From contig CP054675.1 in assembly GCA_013348845.1 (NCBI GenBank), positions 682,001 through 746,000 on the forward strand: a stretch of 64,000 nt of DNA. Reading direction: 5' to 3'. Shown piece by piece: positions 56,260 to 64,000 of the stretch. The notes beneath the pieces were generated by a model that was not told where the DNA came from, ran no database searches, and saw only the letters and a program-made list of their open reading frames with translations. This DNA comes from Candidatus Tepidiaquacella proteinivora (GTDB taxonomy: Bacteria > Bacteroidota > Ignavibacteria > Tepidaquicellales > Tepidaquicellaceae). Both the position numbers and the translations under genes were made by a program. The first letter of the stretch is position 1, and each line of letters starts with the position of its first letter.

Positions 56260-58638
56260 TTATTTAATAATAACCATTCGTCTTGATAATGTAATATCTG
56301 AGGTGATTAATTTGTAATAATAAATACCTGATGATAATTTGCTTGCATTAAAAACAACTTCATAACCTGTAGCAGCAGGCATTTCCTTATCCAGTATAGT
56401 AGCGACTTCCCTACCAAGCACATCATATACTTTTAGCTTTACGAAAGTTTGTTTGGGCAGGTCAAATTTTATAACTGTAACGGGATTGAATGGGTTTGGA
56501 TAATTCTGATAAAGCTGGAAGTCCTTACCGGGATTTGAAACTGCTAACTGGTTATTATTGTAAATAGCCAAGTCTTTGACTGTATAGTCAACAAAATTAT
56601 AGTCCGGATTTTCGGCTTTATTGAATTCAAAGCCAATTTGCGAGACGGATTTCAAATCAACTGGTTGATTGTCAATTTTGAAAGAGCGTAAGGGAATTTC
56701 GAAATCTTTTTCGCCGTTAACATCTAAAATTATATAAGGATAGTAATATTTGCCATTAGCATAAGCTTCAAGGAAGACGCGGATTTTTCCTTTTGCATAG
56801 AGGTTGAATCTCAATTTATCAAAACCGGAAATATCGATACCATCATAGGCGCCATCGAGAGACCTACCAATTAAAACATAATCCCCTAAATCCGCTTTAA
56901 GTCTTGCACCACCGGGGTAAATGTAAGAGCCATCGGGTAGATGCAGAACATTAGAAGAAACAACGTTAGTAAATTCCCTGAGATAGCTTTTCTCTCCGAC
57001 GAAAGGACCATATACACCGCCACCAAGGAAGACATTATCTTTGAAATCAGCAGGGGTAGTCATATAAACTCTTGCTGAGGACATAATTCCCAATTTCAAT
57101 TTATGTTCTTTCAAGCCCGGTCCGATATTCAGGGTTCTGACAATTTTTTCTTCTGATAAGCCCTGTTGACGGGTTACATAAAATTCCACCTGAACATTTT
57201 CTGAATTTTCTGTAAGGTTATTTGTTACAATTTTAATTTCGCCGGTGTTAGAATAATTTGCAGAGACGAAATAAATATCGGCATCGTTCAGGAAATTACT
57301 TGTGTAAGTAACATTTTTAAGAGCTTTGAATTTATCTATAATGGAAGAAACAATTTGTTTTGTATAAGTCATAGAAGGAGACCATACCTGAAAGTTATAG
57401 ACCTGAATAGCATTAGCGGGAACCTGATATTCAGATAAAGTCCACTTGGAATCAATGACGAATTCATTTTGCTTTTCATATACTGAAAATGATATACTTG
57501 CATCGCTGTAATTTCGTTTATTATTGGATAATCTTGCCAGATAATAAGGTGCTTCATTAACAAAAACAACATTTAATTCGTCGAGAGAATAATTAGCAAG
57601 TCTATCACAAACTGCTTTTGTGTGGTTGTAAATTTCAGGCGGATTAGTTGTTGCTGAGAATACAGCGCCTATTCTGTATTCCCCAAGCATATAATCAACA
57701 GCATAAGCAGAAGTTGCGTTTGATATTTTCATAATATCAAATGGTGTGGTTTCAAGCGCAATGGAATTTTCCGGTCCGGTAGTGGGAATAAGAGATTGTA
57801 ACGGGTATCCGCTAAGCGGATTATCATTTCTTACAAAATTGGTTGCCAAGCCTTTATGAATTGTATAATATCTTTGATATAATGCCCAGGACATATCATA
57901 AGAACTTTCAATACCTGATTCATAACCGCCTGAAGGTTTGCAATTAACATCTTCAGCATAAGATCTGTATTTAACACAGTTAATTTTGGAGAACATATAT
58001 GCTTTATTCTTAAAGGAAGTAACATTGGTATCAGTAACAACAACACTTAAAGTAACACTTCCGATATTACCGGAATTTAAAGTGCCAATTTGCCAGACGA
58101 CAACGTTACCATAGACAGTAGCGTTACCTGTATGAGATACATAAGCGGTACCAAAAGGTATAGTATCAACAATGTTAACTTCTGTTGCCTGATATCCGGA
58201 TAGGTTTTTATAAGTAATAGTATAAGTAGTAGGAGTACCTAAAATTTTCGGCATAACATGAACGCCATCGGATTTATAGAGTAAAATTTTCTTTCCGCAG
58301 GCAGTTTCTTCATTGTTAAAGAGACGCCAGGTAAGACAAGAGCCATCGGAACATAAAGCGGTTTTAAAAACATTGTAATGTCTGCCTTTGTAAAATTGAG
58401 TAGGCTGACCCCTGTTAATTGGCGAAGGAATGAACTTGTTATCATTGCCAATAGGTACCTGTAGTATTGTTCCCGATTGATTATCATAACCCCAGACTGC
58501 TTCATAATCCCCGACTCCATAAACATTTATATATTCCAATTTTGGAAATAAATTACATAATGGATTATCCTGAGATAATACCTGTGATGAAACCCCTAAC
58601 AAAGAAAAACAGAAGAACAAAAGAAAAACTTTTTTCAT
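56260..58638 (-). CDS. T9SS-exported multidomain surface protein with DUF11-like domain
   Basis: This is a 792-residue protein with a signal peptide (MKKVFLLFFCFSLLGVSSQ). A DUF11-like Ig domain lies at about 135-215 (TYTITYKNLSGYQATEVNIVD). A large region of unknown fold (about 230-520) follows, then a galactose-binding-like module at about 560-690 (DGIDISGFDKLRFNLYAKG) resembling carbohydrate-binding or CIA30-like jelly rolls. The C-terminus is a type A sorting domain (YQNYPNPFNPVTVI ... SGIYYYKLITSD). It is probably a surface adhesin or polysaccharide-binding protein; no catalytic motif was found. Confidence 0.83.
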   Translation of the reverse strand: MKKVFLLFFCFSLLGVSSQVLSQDNPLCNLFPKLEYINVYGVGDYEAVWGYDNQSGTILQVPIGNDNKFIPSPINRGQPTQFYKGRHYNVFKTALCSDGSCLTWRLFNNEETACGKKILLYKSDGVHVMPKILGTPTTYTITYKNLSGYQATEVNIVDTIPFGTAYVSHTGNATVYGNVVVWQIGTLNSGNIGSVTLSVVVTDTNVTSFKNKAYMFSKINCVKYRSYAEDVNCKPSGGYESGIESSYDMSWALYQRYYTIHKGLATNFVRNDNPLSGYPLQSLIPTTGPENSIALETTPFDIMKISNATSAYAVDYMLGEYRIGAVFSATTNPPEIYNHTKAVCDRLANYSLDELNVVFVNEAPYYLARLSNNKRNYSDASISFSVYEKQNEFVIDSKWTLSEYQVPANAIQVYNFQVWSPSMTYTKQIVSSIIDKFKALKNVTYTSNFLNDADIYFVSANYSNTGEIKIVTNNLTENSENVQVEFYVTRQQGLSEEKIVRTLNIGPGLKEHKLKLGIMSSARVYMTTPADFKDNVFLGGGVYGPFVGEKSYLREFTNVVSSNVLHLPDGSYIYPGGARLKADLGDYVLIGRSLDGAYDGIDISGFDKLRFNLYAKGKIRVFLEAYANGKYYYPYIILDVNGEKDFEIPLRSFKIDNQPVDLKSVSQIGFEFNKAENPDYNFVDYTVKDLAIYNNNQLAVSNPGKDFQLYQNYPNPFNPVTVIKFDLPKQTFVKLKVYDVLGREVATILDKEMPAATGYEVVFNASKLSSGIYYYKLITSDITLSRRMVIIK

Positions 58639-58793
58639 AACATTGTAATTTTATTTAAAAAAATAATTTTTTGGTAATACATAAAACAAAAATATCATAA
58701 ATAGGGTTGCAAATATCGTTCCAAAGAATTGAGATGGATAAGTTATTGAAAATACGCAATTAAAATCTAATTTATATTATAATTGATTTAAGA

Positions 58794-58817
58794 AAATATA
58801 GTCATGAGACTATATTT
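58794..58817. promoter_or_regulatory. Perfect 10-bp hairpin in divergent promoter region
   Basis: AAATATAGTC (58794-58803) pairs exactly with GACTATATTT (58808-58817) across the 4-nt loop ATGA. It lies in the 276-bp gap between the T9SS cargo gene (minus) and the ubiA-type gene (plus). It may be an operator or an RNA hairpin in a 5' leader. Confidence 0.35.
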
Positions 58818-58914
58818 GTAATCTATATACTATACTATTGATTTTTTTAAAAAAGACCTGATTTTTTCAATATAATTAATTATTTATGATTATTATATTA
58901 AATCAATTGAAACG

Positions 58915-59808
58915 ATGAAGGTAATAAAATTATTAGAGTTATTAAGACCGAAGCAATGGATAAAAAATTTATTTATATTTGCGCCGCTTTTATTTGCGGG
59001 GGAACTTTTACATTTTGAAATTTTATTTAAATCCATAATCGCTTTTTTTGCTTTTTGCGGGACATCAAGCATTGTATATATAATTAATGATATACTTGAT
59101 AAAGAAGCTGACAAAGTGCATAAGGAAAAAAAATACAGACCCATTGCTTCAGGAGAAATATCAATAAGTGAAGCATTAATTTTTGCAATAGGTATTCTGG
59201 TAATAACAATACTTTTAAGTTCTACACAGAATTTTTATTTCTGGATAGTATTAGTTATATATTTTGTTCTGAACATTTTATATTCGCTATGGGTAAAACA
59301 TATAGTAATACTTGATGTTTTTTTCATATCCGCCGGCTTTATGTTAAGGGTGATTGGCGGTGCAGTAGCAATCTGGGTACCATTATCAAGCTGGATGATA
59401 TTAACAACTATTTTCATTTCCCTGTTTTTAGCAATATCAAAAAGGAGAGCAGAGCTGGTTCAGGTAGATGAAGAAAATATAGAAATACAAAGGAAAGTTC
59501 TTTTTCATTATGATACAATATTTCTTGACCAGATGAATACCATAGCAGCGACCGGAACAATAATATGCTATGCACTCTATACAGTATCTGAGAAGGCAAT
59601 AAAAACATTCCACACTGAAAATTTAATATATACAACACCATTTGTAATATATGGAATATTCCGCTATTTATATCTAATTCATATAAAAAAACTCGGAGAA
59701 AATCCGGCAAATATATTAACAAGGGATATCCCATTAATCATAAATGCTATACTCTGGTTTATAATTTCGGTATTGATAATATATAACTCAAAAAGTCTCA
59801 TCTGGTAA
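58915..59808 (+). CDS. UbiA-family decaprenyl-phosphate phosphoribosyltransferase-like prenyltransferase
   Basis: This is a 297-residue membrane protein with about eight or nine hydrophobic helices. The opening LLRPKQWIKNLFIFAPLLFAGEL and the Asp-rich NDILDKEADKVHKEKKYRPIASG match the DPPR-synthase branch of UbiA, which transfers phosphoribose onto polyprenyl phosphate on the way to arabinose-type donors. The second Asp-rich site lies in the middle helices (IVILDVFFISAGFMLR). It is the first gene of a plus-strand cluster with an EamA transporter and acylphosphatase. Substrate specificity within UbiA is inferred from the motif. Confidence 0.85.
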   Translation: MKVIKLLELLRPKQWIKNLFIFAPLLFAGELLHFEILFKSIIAFFAFCGTSSIVYIINDILDKEADKVHKEKKYRPIASGEISISEALIFAIGILVITILLSSTQNFYFWIVLVIYFVLNILYSLWVKHIVILDVFFISAGFMLRVIGGAVAIWVPLSSWMILTTIFISLFLAISKRRAELVQVDEENIEIQRKVLFHYDTIFLDQMNTIAATGTIICYALYTVSEKAIKTFHTENLIYTTPFVIYGIFRYLYLIHIKKLGENPANILTRDIPLIINAILWFIISVLIIYNSKSLIW

Positions 59809-59814
59809 TTATAA

Positions 59815-60735
59815 GTGAATGAAAGGTATATAGAAGAAAAGGGAAAAAATATATCAAGTTTTAAAGCTGAATTAATACTCCTTTTTGCTACGATAAGCTG
59901 GGGGTTGAGCTTTCCACTGATAAAAATTTCTCTGGATTATTTCGACCCTGTAACATTTGTATTGATAAGGTTTGGTGTATCATTGATTATCTGCATAATA
60001 ATATTATACAAACAGGTAAGATTATTAACTTTTAAAGAAATAAAATACGGATTAATACTCGGGATATTTCTTTTTCTTGGATTCATTACTCAGACTGCAG
60101 GTTTAAAATTCACCACTGCATCCAATTCAGCATTTATCACGGGGACGAATATATTACTTCTGCCGTTTATTCAGGTAATAATAGTAAAGAAGAAACCAAA
60201 AGTAGAAAATATAATTGGAATTATAATATCATTCATTGGATTATACTACCTGACAGGTATAGAACATAAGCCATTAAACATCGGGGATTTAATAACCTTT
60301 ATCTGCGCAATTTCTTTTGCATTTCAAATTGTGCTGTTAGATTATTATTCACAGAAAACAGGCTTCTTACCTTTGCTTATCGGACAATTTATCACAATGA
60401 CTATACTGGGATTTTTTTCATTATTCATTTTACATTCAATTTTATCGGAAGAAATTTATATAAGATTGAATCCTGCTTCATTTTCACTTATGTTATTTAA
60501 TATTTTATTTCCAACAATACTATCGTTTATTCTGACAATAAAATTTCAAAAATTCACAACGCCGGTTAAAGCTGGTCTGATATATAACTCTGAAGTTTTT
60601 TATGCGATAGTTTCTTCTTACTTTATATTAAATGAAATATTGCAAACGCATCAGATAATAGGTGGTATTCTGATAATTACAGGAATAATTGTATCGGAAT
60701 TTTTTGGAGAAATAATTAAATTAAAAACAAAATGA
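59815..60735 (+). CDS. EamA/DMT-family transporter
   Basis: This is a 306-residue inner-membrane protein with ten hydrophobic helices in two EamA repeats (about 17-145 and 160-300). It has typical motifs such as LLFATISWGLSFPLIK, the RFGVSLIIC segment, TTASNSAFITG and YSEVFYAIVSSYFILNE-type ends (seen as NSEVFYAIVSSYFILNE). Substrate is unknown. GTG 59815 is the only start before the first helix. It begins 6 bp after the UbiA gene and overlaps the acylphosphatase gene by 4 bp. Confidence 0.87.
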   Translation: MNERYIEEKGKNISSFKAELILLFATISWGLSFPLIKISLDYFDPVTFVLIRFGVSLIICIIILYKQVRLLTFKEIKYGLILGIFLFLGFITQTAGLKFTTASNSAFITGTNILLLPFIQVIIVKKKPKVENIIGIIISFIGLYYLTGIEHKPLNIGDLITFICAISFAFQIVLLDYYSQKTGFLPLLIGQFITMTILGFFSLFILHSILSEEIYIRLNPASFSLMLFNILFPTILSFILTIKFQKFTTPVKAGLIYNSEVFYAIVSSYFILNEILQTHQIIGGILIITGIIVSEFFGEIIKLKTK

Positions 60736-61001
60736 AACACAAGAGAATAATAGTAAAAGGACTTGTACAGGGAGTTGGTTTCAGATATTACTGCGCCAAA
60801 AAGGCGCTGGAATTATCAATAAAAGGATATGCAAGGAATATGGAAGACGGGAGCGTATTAATTGAAGCAGAAGGTGATGACAATTTAGTAGAGGAATTTA
60901 TCTCTTATGTAAGAATCGGACCGCCCCTTTCAAGAGTAAATTCAATAAAAGTTGAAGAACTGGAGTATGAAGGTAAATACTCTTCTTTCAGAATATATTG
61001 A
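60732..61001 (+). CDS. acyP: Acylphosphatase
   Basis: This is an 89-residue small enzyme that hydrolyses acyl phosphates. Signature VKGLVQGVGFRYYC carries the catalytic Arg, GYARNMEDGSV contains the catalytic Asn, and the ferredoxin-like fold length is normal. It overlaps the EamA stop by 4 bp (ATGA). Confidence 0.95.
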   Translation: MKHKRIIVKGLVQGVGFRYYCAKKALELSIKGYARNMEDGSVLIEAEGDDNLVEEFISYVRIGPPLSRVNSIKVEELEYEGKYSSFRIY

Positions 61002-61046
61002 AATAATTTAACTTGCAAATGTTATTGCCATCAGTTAATATTGTAT

Positions 61047-61988
61047 ATGATTAAAAAATTAATATTCGCGGTAATAGTATTATATTCGATTAATCTGTAT
61101 TCACAGGTAAATTCAACTTATAATTTTCTCAAACTTGAAGTAGATGCAAGAAGCGCAGCATTAGCAGGTAGTTTAATTGCAACTGAAAATGATGTAAATA
61201 TGATTTATTATAATCCTGCGTGTATAGCAACAATAAATAAACCGCAGGCATCGTTAGGATTTTTTAAATATTTACTGGATATAAACTCCGGGAATGCAGC
61301 ATACGCACAATCATATAATAATGTTGGCTACTTTGGAGCAAGCATAAGATATGTGAATTACGGAGAATTTGAGAAATATGATGAAAGTTATAACAGGGTC
61401 GGAACATTCAGCGCAAATGACCTTGCTCTCAGTGTAGGATATGCAAATTCTTATGAAGATAAATTATTTTATGGCGCTAATCTGAAGTTTATATATTCAA
61501 GTATTGATGAATATAAATCAACTGCAGTAGCATGTGATTTAGGTTTGCTATATAAAGTTTCAAGTTATGACTTAAATATAGGAATTAGTCTTCTTAATCT
61601 TGGGAGACAATTAAGTTCATATATGAATACAGAAGAAAACCTGCCACTTGACTTAAGAGTAGGTGCAATAAAAAAATTAGAATATCTGCCATTAACGGTG
61701 AGTTTTTCTTTTATAAATCTGACTGAAAAGACTGAAAAATTTATTGATAGATTTAAATATTTTACCGTAGGTGGTGAATTTGTTTTGAGTGATTATGTTA
61801 TGTTACGGGGAGGTTATGATAATCAGAAAAGGCAGGATTTAAAAACTGGAACTTCATTAGGATTGGGTGGATTTAGTGCGGGAATCGGGATAAAATATCA
61901 GGATAAATATTTCTTTGACTATAGTTTTAATTCATTAGGGAAAATTGGTTCGACACACAGGATAAATTTAAAATACATCTTAAAATAG
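61047..61988 (+). CDS. porQ: PorQ-like T9SS outer-membrane barrel
   Basis: This is an exported barrel of 313 residues from ATG 61047; the TTG at 61041 is unlikely because the ATG gives a normal signal peptide (MIKKLIFAVIVLYSINLYSQ). The start of the mature region FLKLEVDARSAALAGSLIATENDVNMIYYNPACIA is the PorV/PorQ signature (quoted in parts). Many amphipathic strands and a C-terminal INLKYILK end follow. PorQ/PorV proteins serve T9SS cargo maturation or secretion, which fits the four sorting-domain proteins here. It overlaps the convergent MlaD gene by 9 bp. Confidence 0.85.
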   Translation: MIKKLIFAVIVLYSINLYSQVNSTYNFLKLEVDARSAALAGSLIATENDVNMIYYNPACIATINKPQASLGFFKYLLDINSGNAAYAQSYNNVGYFGASIRYVNYGEFEKYDESYNRVGTFSANDLALSVGYANSYEDKLFYGANLKFIYSSIDEYKSTAVACDLGLLYKVSSYDLNIGISLLNLGRQLSSYMNTEENLPLDLRVGAIKKLEYLPLTVSFSFINLTEKTEKFIDRFKYFTVGGEFVLSDYVMLRGGYDNQKRQDLKTGTSLGLGGFSAGIGIKYQDKYFFDYSFNSLGKIGSTHRINLKYILK

Positions 61989-62912
61989 ATTTATTTTAAC
62001 TCCTTCTTCTCTGATTTTCTTGCTTAATCTCTCAATTTCCAGTAATACATCATTCAGGTTGTTAAATAACTTATCATCATAAATAAATTTCCCTACCCCT
62101 TTATTCTTATCCTGAATATCAGTAACTAAAACATTAAGATTTTCAACTAATCCGTCAATTTTTTGAGTTAGTGTTTTAATATCTTTGATTGTAGTTTCTA
62201 CATTGGGTTTATTTTCATCAAGAATAGAATTTACATTATCAATTGTGGTATTGACTTTATCAATAGTTCCGCTTGTCTTATCAGTGATGTTTTTTAATGA
62301 AATTTTATTTTCTGAGACTAAACTATTTAAGTTTCTTGAAGTAACCTGAATATTTGAAATTGTACTTTTTAATTCATTTTTTACCTTTGGATCACCGACA
62401 ACCTCATTAATACTGACAAGAATATTTTCTAAATCTTCTGCTGCTTTATTAAAATTTCCTACCAATCCCCTAACCTGCTCAGTTAATTCATTTACATTAT
62501 TTATCAGAGCAAGAATATCATTCATTTTTGCACCGCTGAGCGGCACATTATAATCAACTTCTTCATTAGAGTTTCCCTGCGAAATATTGATAGTCTTACC
62601 GCCTAAAAGTTCGGTACTGACAATTTCAATTTTGTAATCTTTTTTAATTTTAACATCTTTTTCAAGCATAAATTCAACTAAAACAGAATCCCCTTCAAGT
62701 TCAAAATCTTTAACCTTCCCTTTAATAACCCCATTAACCATAACCGGGTCTCCTTTTTTCAGACCTGTAACCATTTTAAAATAAACTTTAAGGTCTCTCA
62801 TATCTTTATGAACATAAAAACCTTTAGCCCAAAACATAGTAGCAATAACAATACCTAAAGCAACCACTACAAATACACCGACTTTAAAAGCATTTAAACT
62901 TCTGTGTGACAT
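61980..62912 (-). CDS. MCE/MlaD-family phospholipid transport protein
   Basis: This is a 310-residue protein with one N-terminal transmembrane helix (about 8-27). An MCE domain follows (about 37-115: FKMVTGLKKGDPVMVNGVIKGKVKDF, quoted in part). A long coiled-coil helix (about 130-300) is rich in Asn/Val/Leu heptads. This is the MlaD-like layout of inter-membrane lipid carriers. The ATPase and permease partners (MlaF, MlaE) are not in this window. It is the last gene after greA and ribA on the minus strand. Confidence 0.9.
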   Translation of the reverse strand: MSHRSLNAFKVGVFVVVALGIVIATMFWAKGFYVHKDMRDLKVYFKMVTGLKKGDPVMVNGVIKGKVKDFELEGDSVLVEFMLEKDVKIKKDYKIEIVSTELLGGKTINISQGNSNEEVDYNVPLSGAKMNDILALINNVNELTEQVRGLVGNFNKAAEDLENILVSINEVVGDPKVKNELKSTISNIQVTSRNLNSLVSENKISLKNITDKTSGTIDKVNTTIDNVNSILDENKPNVETTIKDIKTLTQKIDGLVENLNVLVTDIQDKNKGVGKFIYDDKLFNNLNDVLLEIERLSKKIREEGVKINLF

Positions 62913-62918
62913 TTTATT

Positions 62919-63398
62919 TTATTTAGTAATTTTTAAAATTTTATATTGCTTTTTTCCGTTCTGATTATTCACTTCTACTATATCGTTAATCTTTCTCTTT
63001 ATTAATGCTTTACCAATAGGTGACACAATTGAGATTTTATTTTGTTCAAAGTCAGCTTCTTCAGGAGAAACAAGTTTATATTCAGTTTCCTGTTCAGAGT
63101 CTAAATCTTTTATAGTCACAGTGCAAAGGATATGGACTTCATCTTCCGGTAAATCACTTTCATTTACTACGGTAGCCCTTGAAAGTATGTTTTCAAGTTT
63201 AGCAATTTTTATTTCAAGATGAGCCTGCTCTTCTCTTGCCACATCGTATTCAGAGTTTTCTGATAAATCGCCATGCGCCCTTGCTTCAGCAATTTTATCG
63301 GCAACCTGTTTTCTTTTGAGCGTTTTCAATTCTTTTAATTCATTCTCAAGTTCTACAAGGCGTTCTCTGGTTATATATACGTTTCCATTTTGCATCAT
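62919..63398 (-). CDS. greA: Transcription elongation factor GreA
   Basis: This is a 159-residue GreA/GreB. The N-terminal coiled coil has the tip acids in HGDLSENSEYDVARE, which reach the RNA polymerase active site to trigger cleavage of backtracked RNA. The C-terminal FKBP-like domain has SPIGKALIKRKINDIVEV. The start ATG is at 63398 (63395 also possible). It lies 11 bp after the ribA/ribBA stop and 6 bp before the mlaD-like gene. Confidence 0.96.
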   Translation of the reverse strand: MMQNGNVYITRERLVELENELKELKTLKRKQVADKIAEARAHGDLSENSEYDVAREEQAHLEIKIAKLENILSRATVVNESDLPEDEVHILCTVTIKDLDSEQETEYKLVSPEEADFEQNKISIVSPIGKALIKRKINDIVEVNNQNGKKQYKILKITK

Positions 63399-63409
63399 TA
63401 TTAATATAA

Positions 63410-64000
63410 TTAATTTTTAGAAATATTTTTATACTTTTTCAATAATACAAGATGTCCTAATTTATCTCTTTTCGTTTTTAAATAATTTTCATTTTTAGGA
63501 TTAGCAGGTATTTCAATAGGAACTCTTTCAACAACTTCAAGACCATATCCTTTAAGTCCGATAATCTTTCTTGGATTATTAGTCAGCAACCGGATTTTCT
63601 TAATTCCCAAATCCCTAAGAATCTGAGCACCAATTCCATAATCCCTCAGGTCAGGTTTGAATCCTAATTCTAAATTAGCTTCTACGGTATCTTTTCCCTT
63701 ATCCTGTAATTTATAAGCCTTTATCTTATTTATTAATCCTATGCCACGCCCTTCCTGTCTCATATACAATATCACTCCTGTACCTTCATTAGATATAATT
63801 TTCATAGATTCAATCAATTGGTCACGACAATCACACCTTAAAGAGCCGAAAACATCACCGGTTAAACATTCAGAATGAACTCTAACAAGAACAGGTTTAG
63901 AAGGAGAAATTTTTCCTTTAACTAAAGCGATATGTTCAAATTTATCAACGAAAGATTCATAAACAATTAAAGTAAAATCACCAAATCTGCTTGGTAAATT
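63410..64000 (-). CDS. ribA: GTP cyclohydrolase II domain (RibA, perhaps RibBA), 5' end off window
   Basis: The reading frame is open from the right edge (197 codons seen) to the TAA at 63410. It shows the zinc site [10 protein letters not shown], the catalytic [16 protein letters not shown] and [14 protein letters not shown], with the C-terminal NNPRKIIGL motif typical of GTP cyclohydrolase II of riboflavin synthesis. The N-terminal part lies outside; the Bacteroidota norm is a RibB-RibA fusion, so ribBA is likely but cannot be confirmed here. The end [20 protein letters not shown] is intact. Confidence 0.92.
   Translation of the reverse strand, partial: NLPSRFGDFTLIVYESFVDKFEHIALVKGKISPSKPVLVRVHSECLTGDVFGSLRCDCRDQLIESMKIISNEGTGVILYMRQEGRGIGLINKIKAYKLQDKGKDTVEANLELGFKPDLRDYGIGAQILRDLGIKKIRLLTNNPRKIIGLKGYGLEVVERVPIEIPANPKNENYLKTKRDKLGHLVLLKKYKNISKN

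Overview
The window is strongly AT-rich, gene-dense DNA from a free-living Gram-negative bacterium. It most resembles a member of the Bacteroidota/Chlorobiota superphylum, probably Ignavibacteriota or a close relative. Four secreted proteins end in the type IX secretion (T9SS) type A sorting domain with the QNYPNPFNP core typical of that group. A PorQ-like barrel, a YbeY with the Bacteroidota-style third metal ligand, MutL with an endonuclease motif, UbiA-type DPPR synthase and the near absence of Shine-Dalgarno sequences agree with this. This taxonomic call is inference. TTG is the only workable start for at least eight genes.

Layout. Positions 1-6187 (minus) hold tig-clpP, then a DUF2723 membrane protein and a glycosyltransferase-methyltransferase fusion that runs off the left edge. 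A tRNA-Arg(TCG) follows at 6483. Positions 6593-14182 (minus) form a five-gene, nearly gapless operon: ABC-F, outer-membrane barrel, MBL hydrolase, Na+/solute symporter, priA. Positions 14858-17441 (plus) carry two T9SS cargo proteins, each a different seven-bladed propeller. Positions 17531-20953 hold a pseudo-receiver-like protein, a 120-bp inverted-repeat element and a large BNR-type T9SS cargo. Positions 21115-24267 (plus) hold a small membrane protein, ftsY and mutL. Positions 24254-28587 (minus) hold anmK, two SDR proteins and an aldehyde dehydrogenase without its catalytic cysteine. Positions 28794-31321 (plus) are an orphan partner-switching module (STAS, HATPase, SpoIIE phosphatase).

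Positions 31325-39713 (minus) form a housekeeping cluster: an unknown protein, ybeY, smg, topA, xer, prfB with its programmed frameshift, lolC/E-type permease, rpsR and a secreted nuclease. Positions 39859-52112 (minus) are an envelope-centred run: an S9 peptidase, glcD, thioesterase, nadC, a lipoprotein, a Wzx flippase, a bitopic protein, namZ, a transmembrane Ser/Thr (pseudo)kinase and a CapA-type lipoprotein. A divergent second S9 peptidase (52176-55040), an exported zinc-ribbon-like protein (55643) and a fourth T9SS cargo (56260-58638) follow. The right end holds ubiA-type DPPR synthase, an EamA transporter, acylphosphatase, PorQ, an MCE/MlaD protein, greA and the GTP cyclohydrolase II end of ribA/ribBA.

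The most interesting signal is in 39859-46639. A transmembrane kinase-like protein, whose catalytic aspartate is asparagine, carries an extracytoplasmic C-terminal domain that is repeated as a stand-alone lipoprotein about 4 kb away. NamZ, CapA, flippase and bitopic envelope genes lie between or beside them. This looks like an undescribed envelope-sensing or scaffold set. Its function is hypothesis only.
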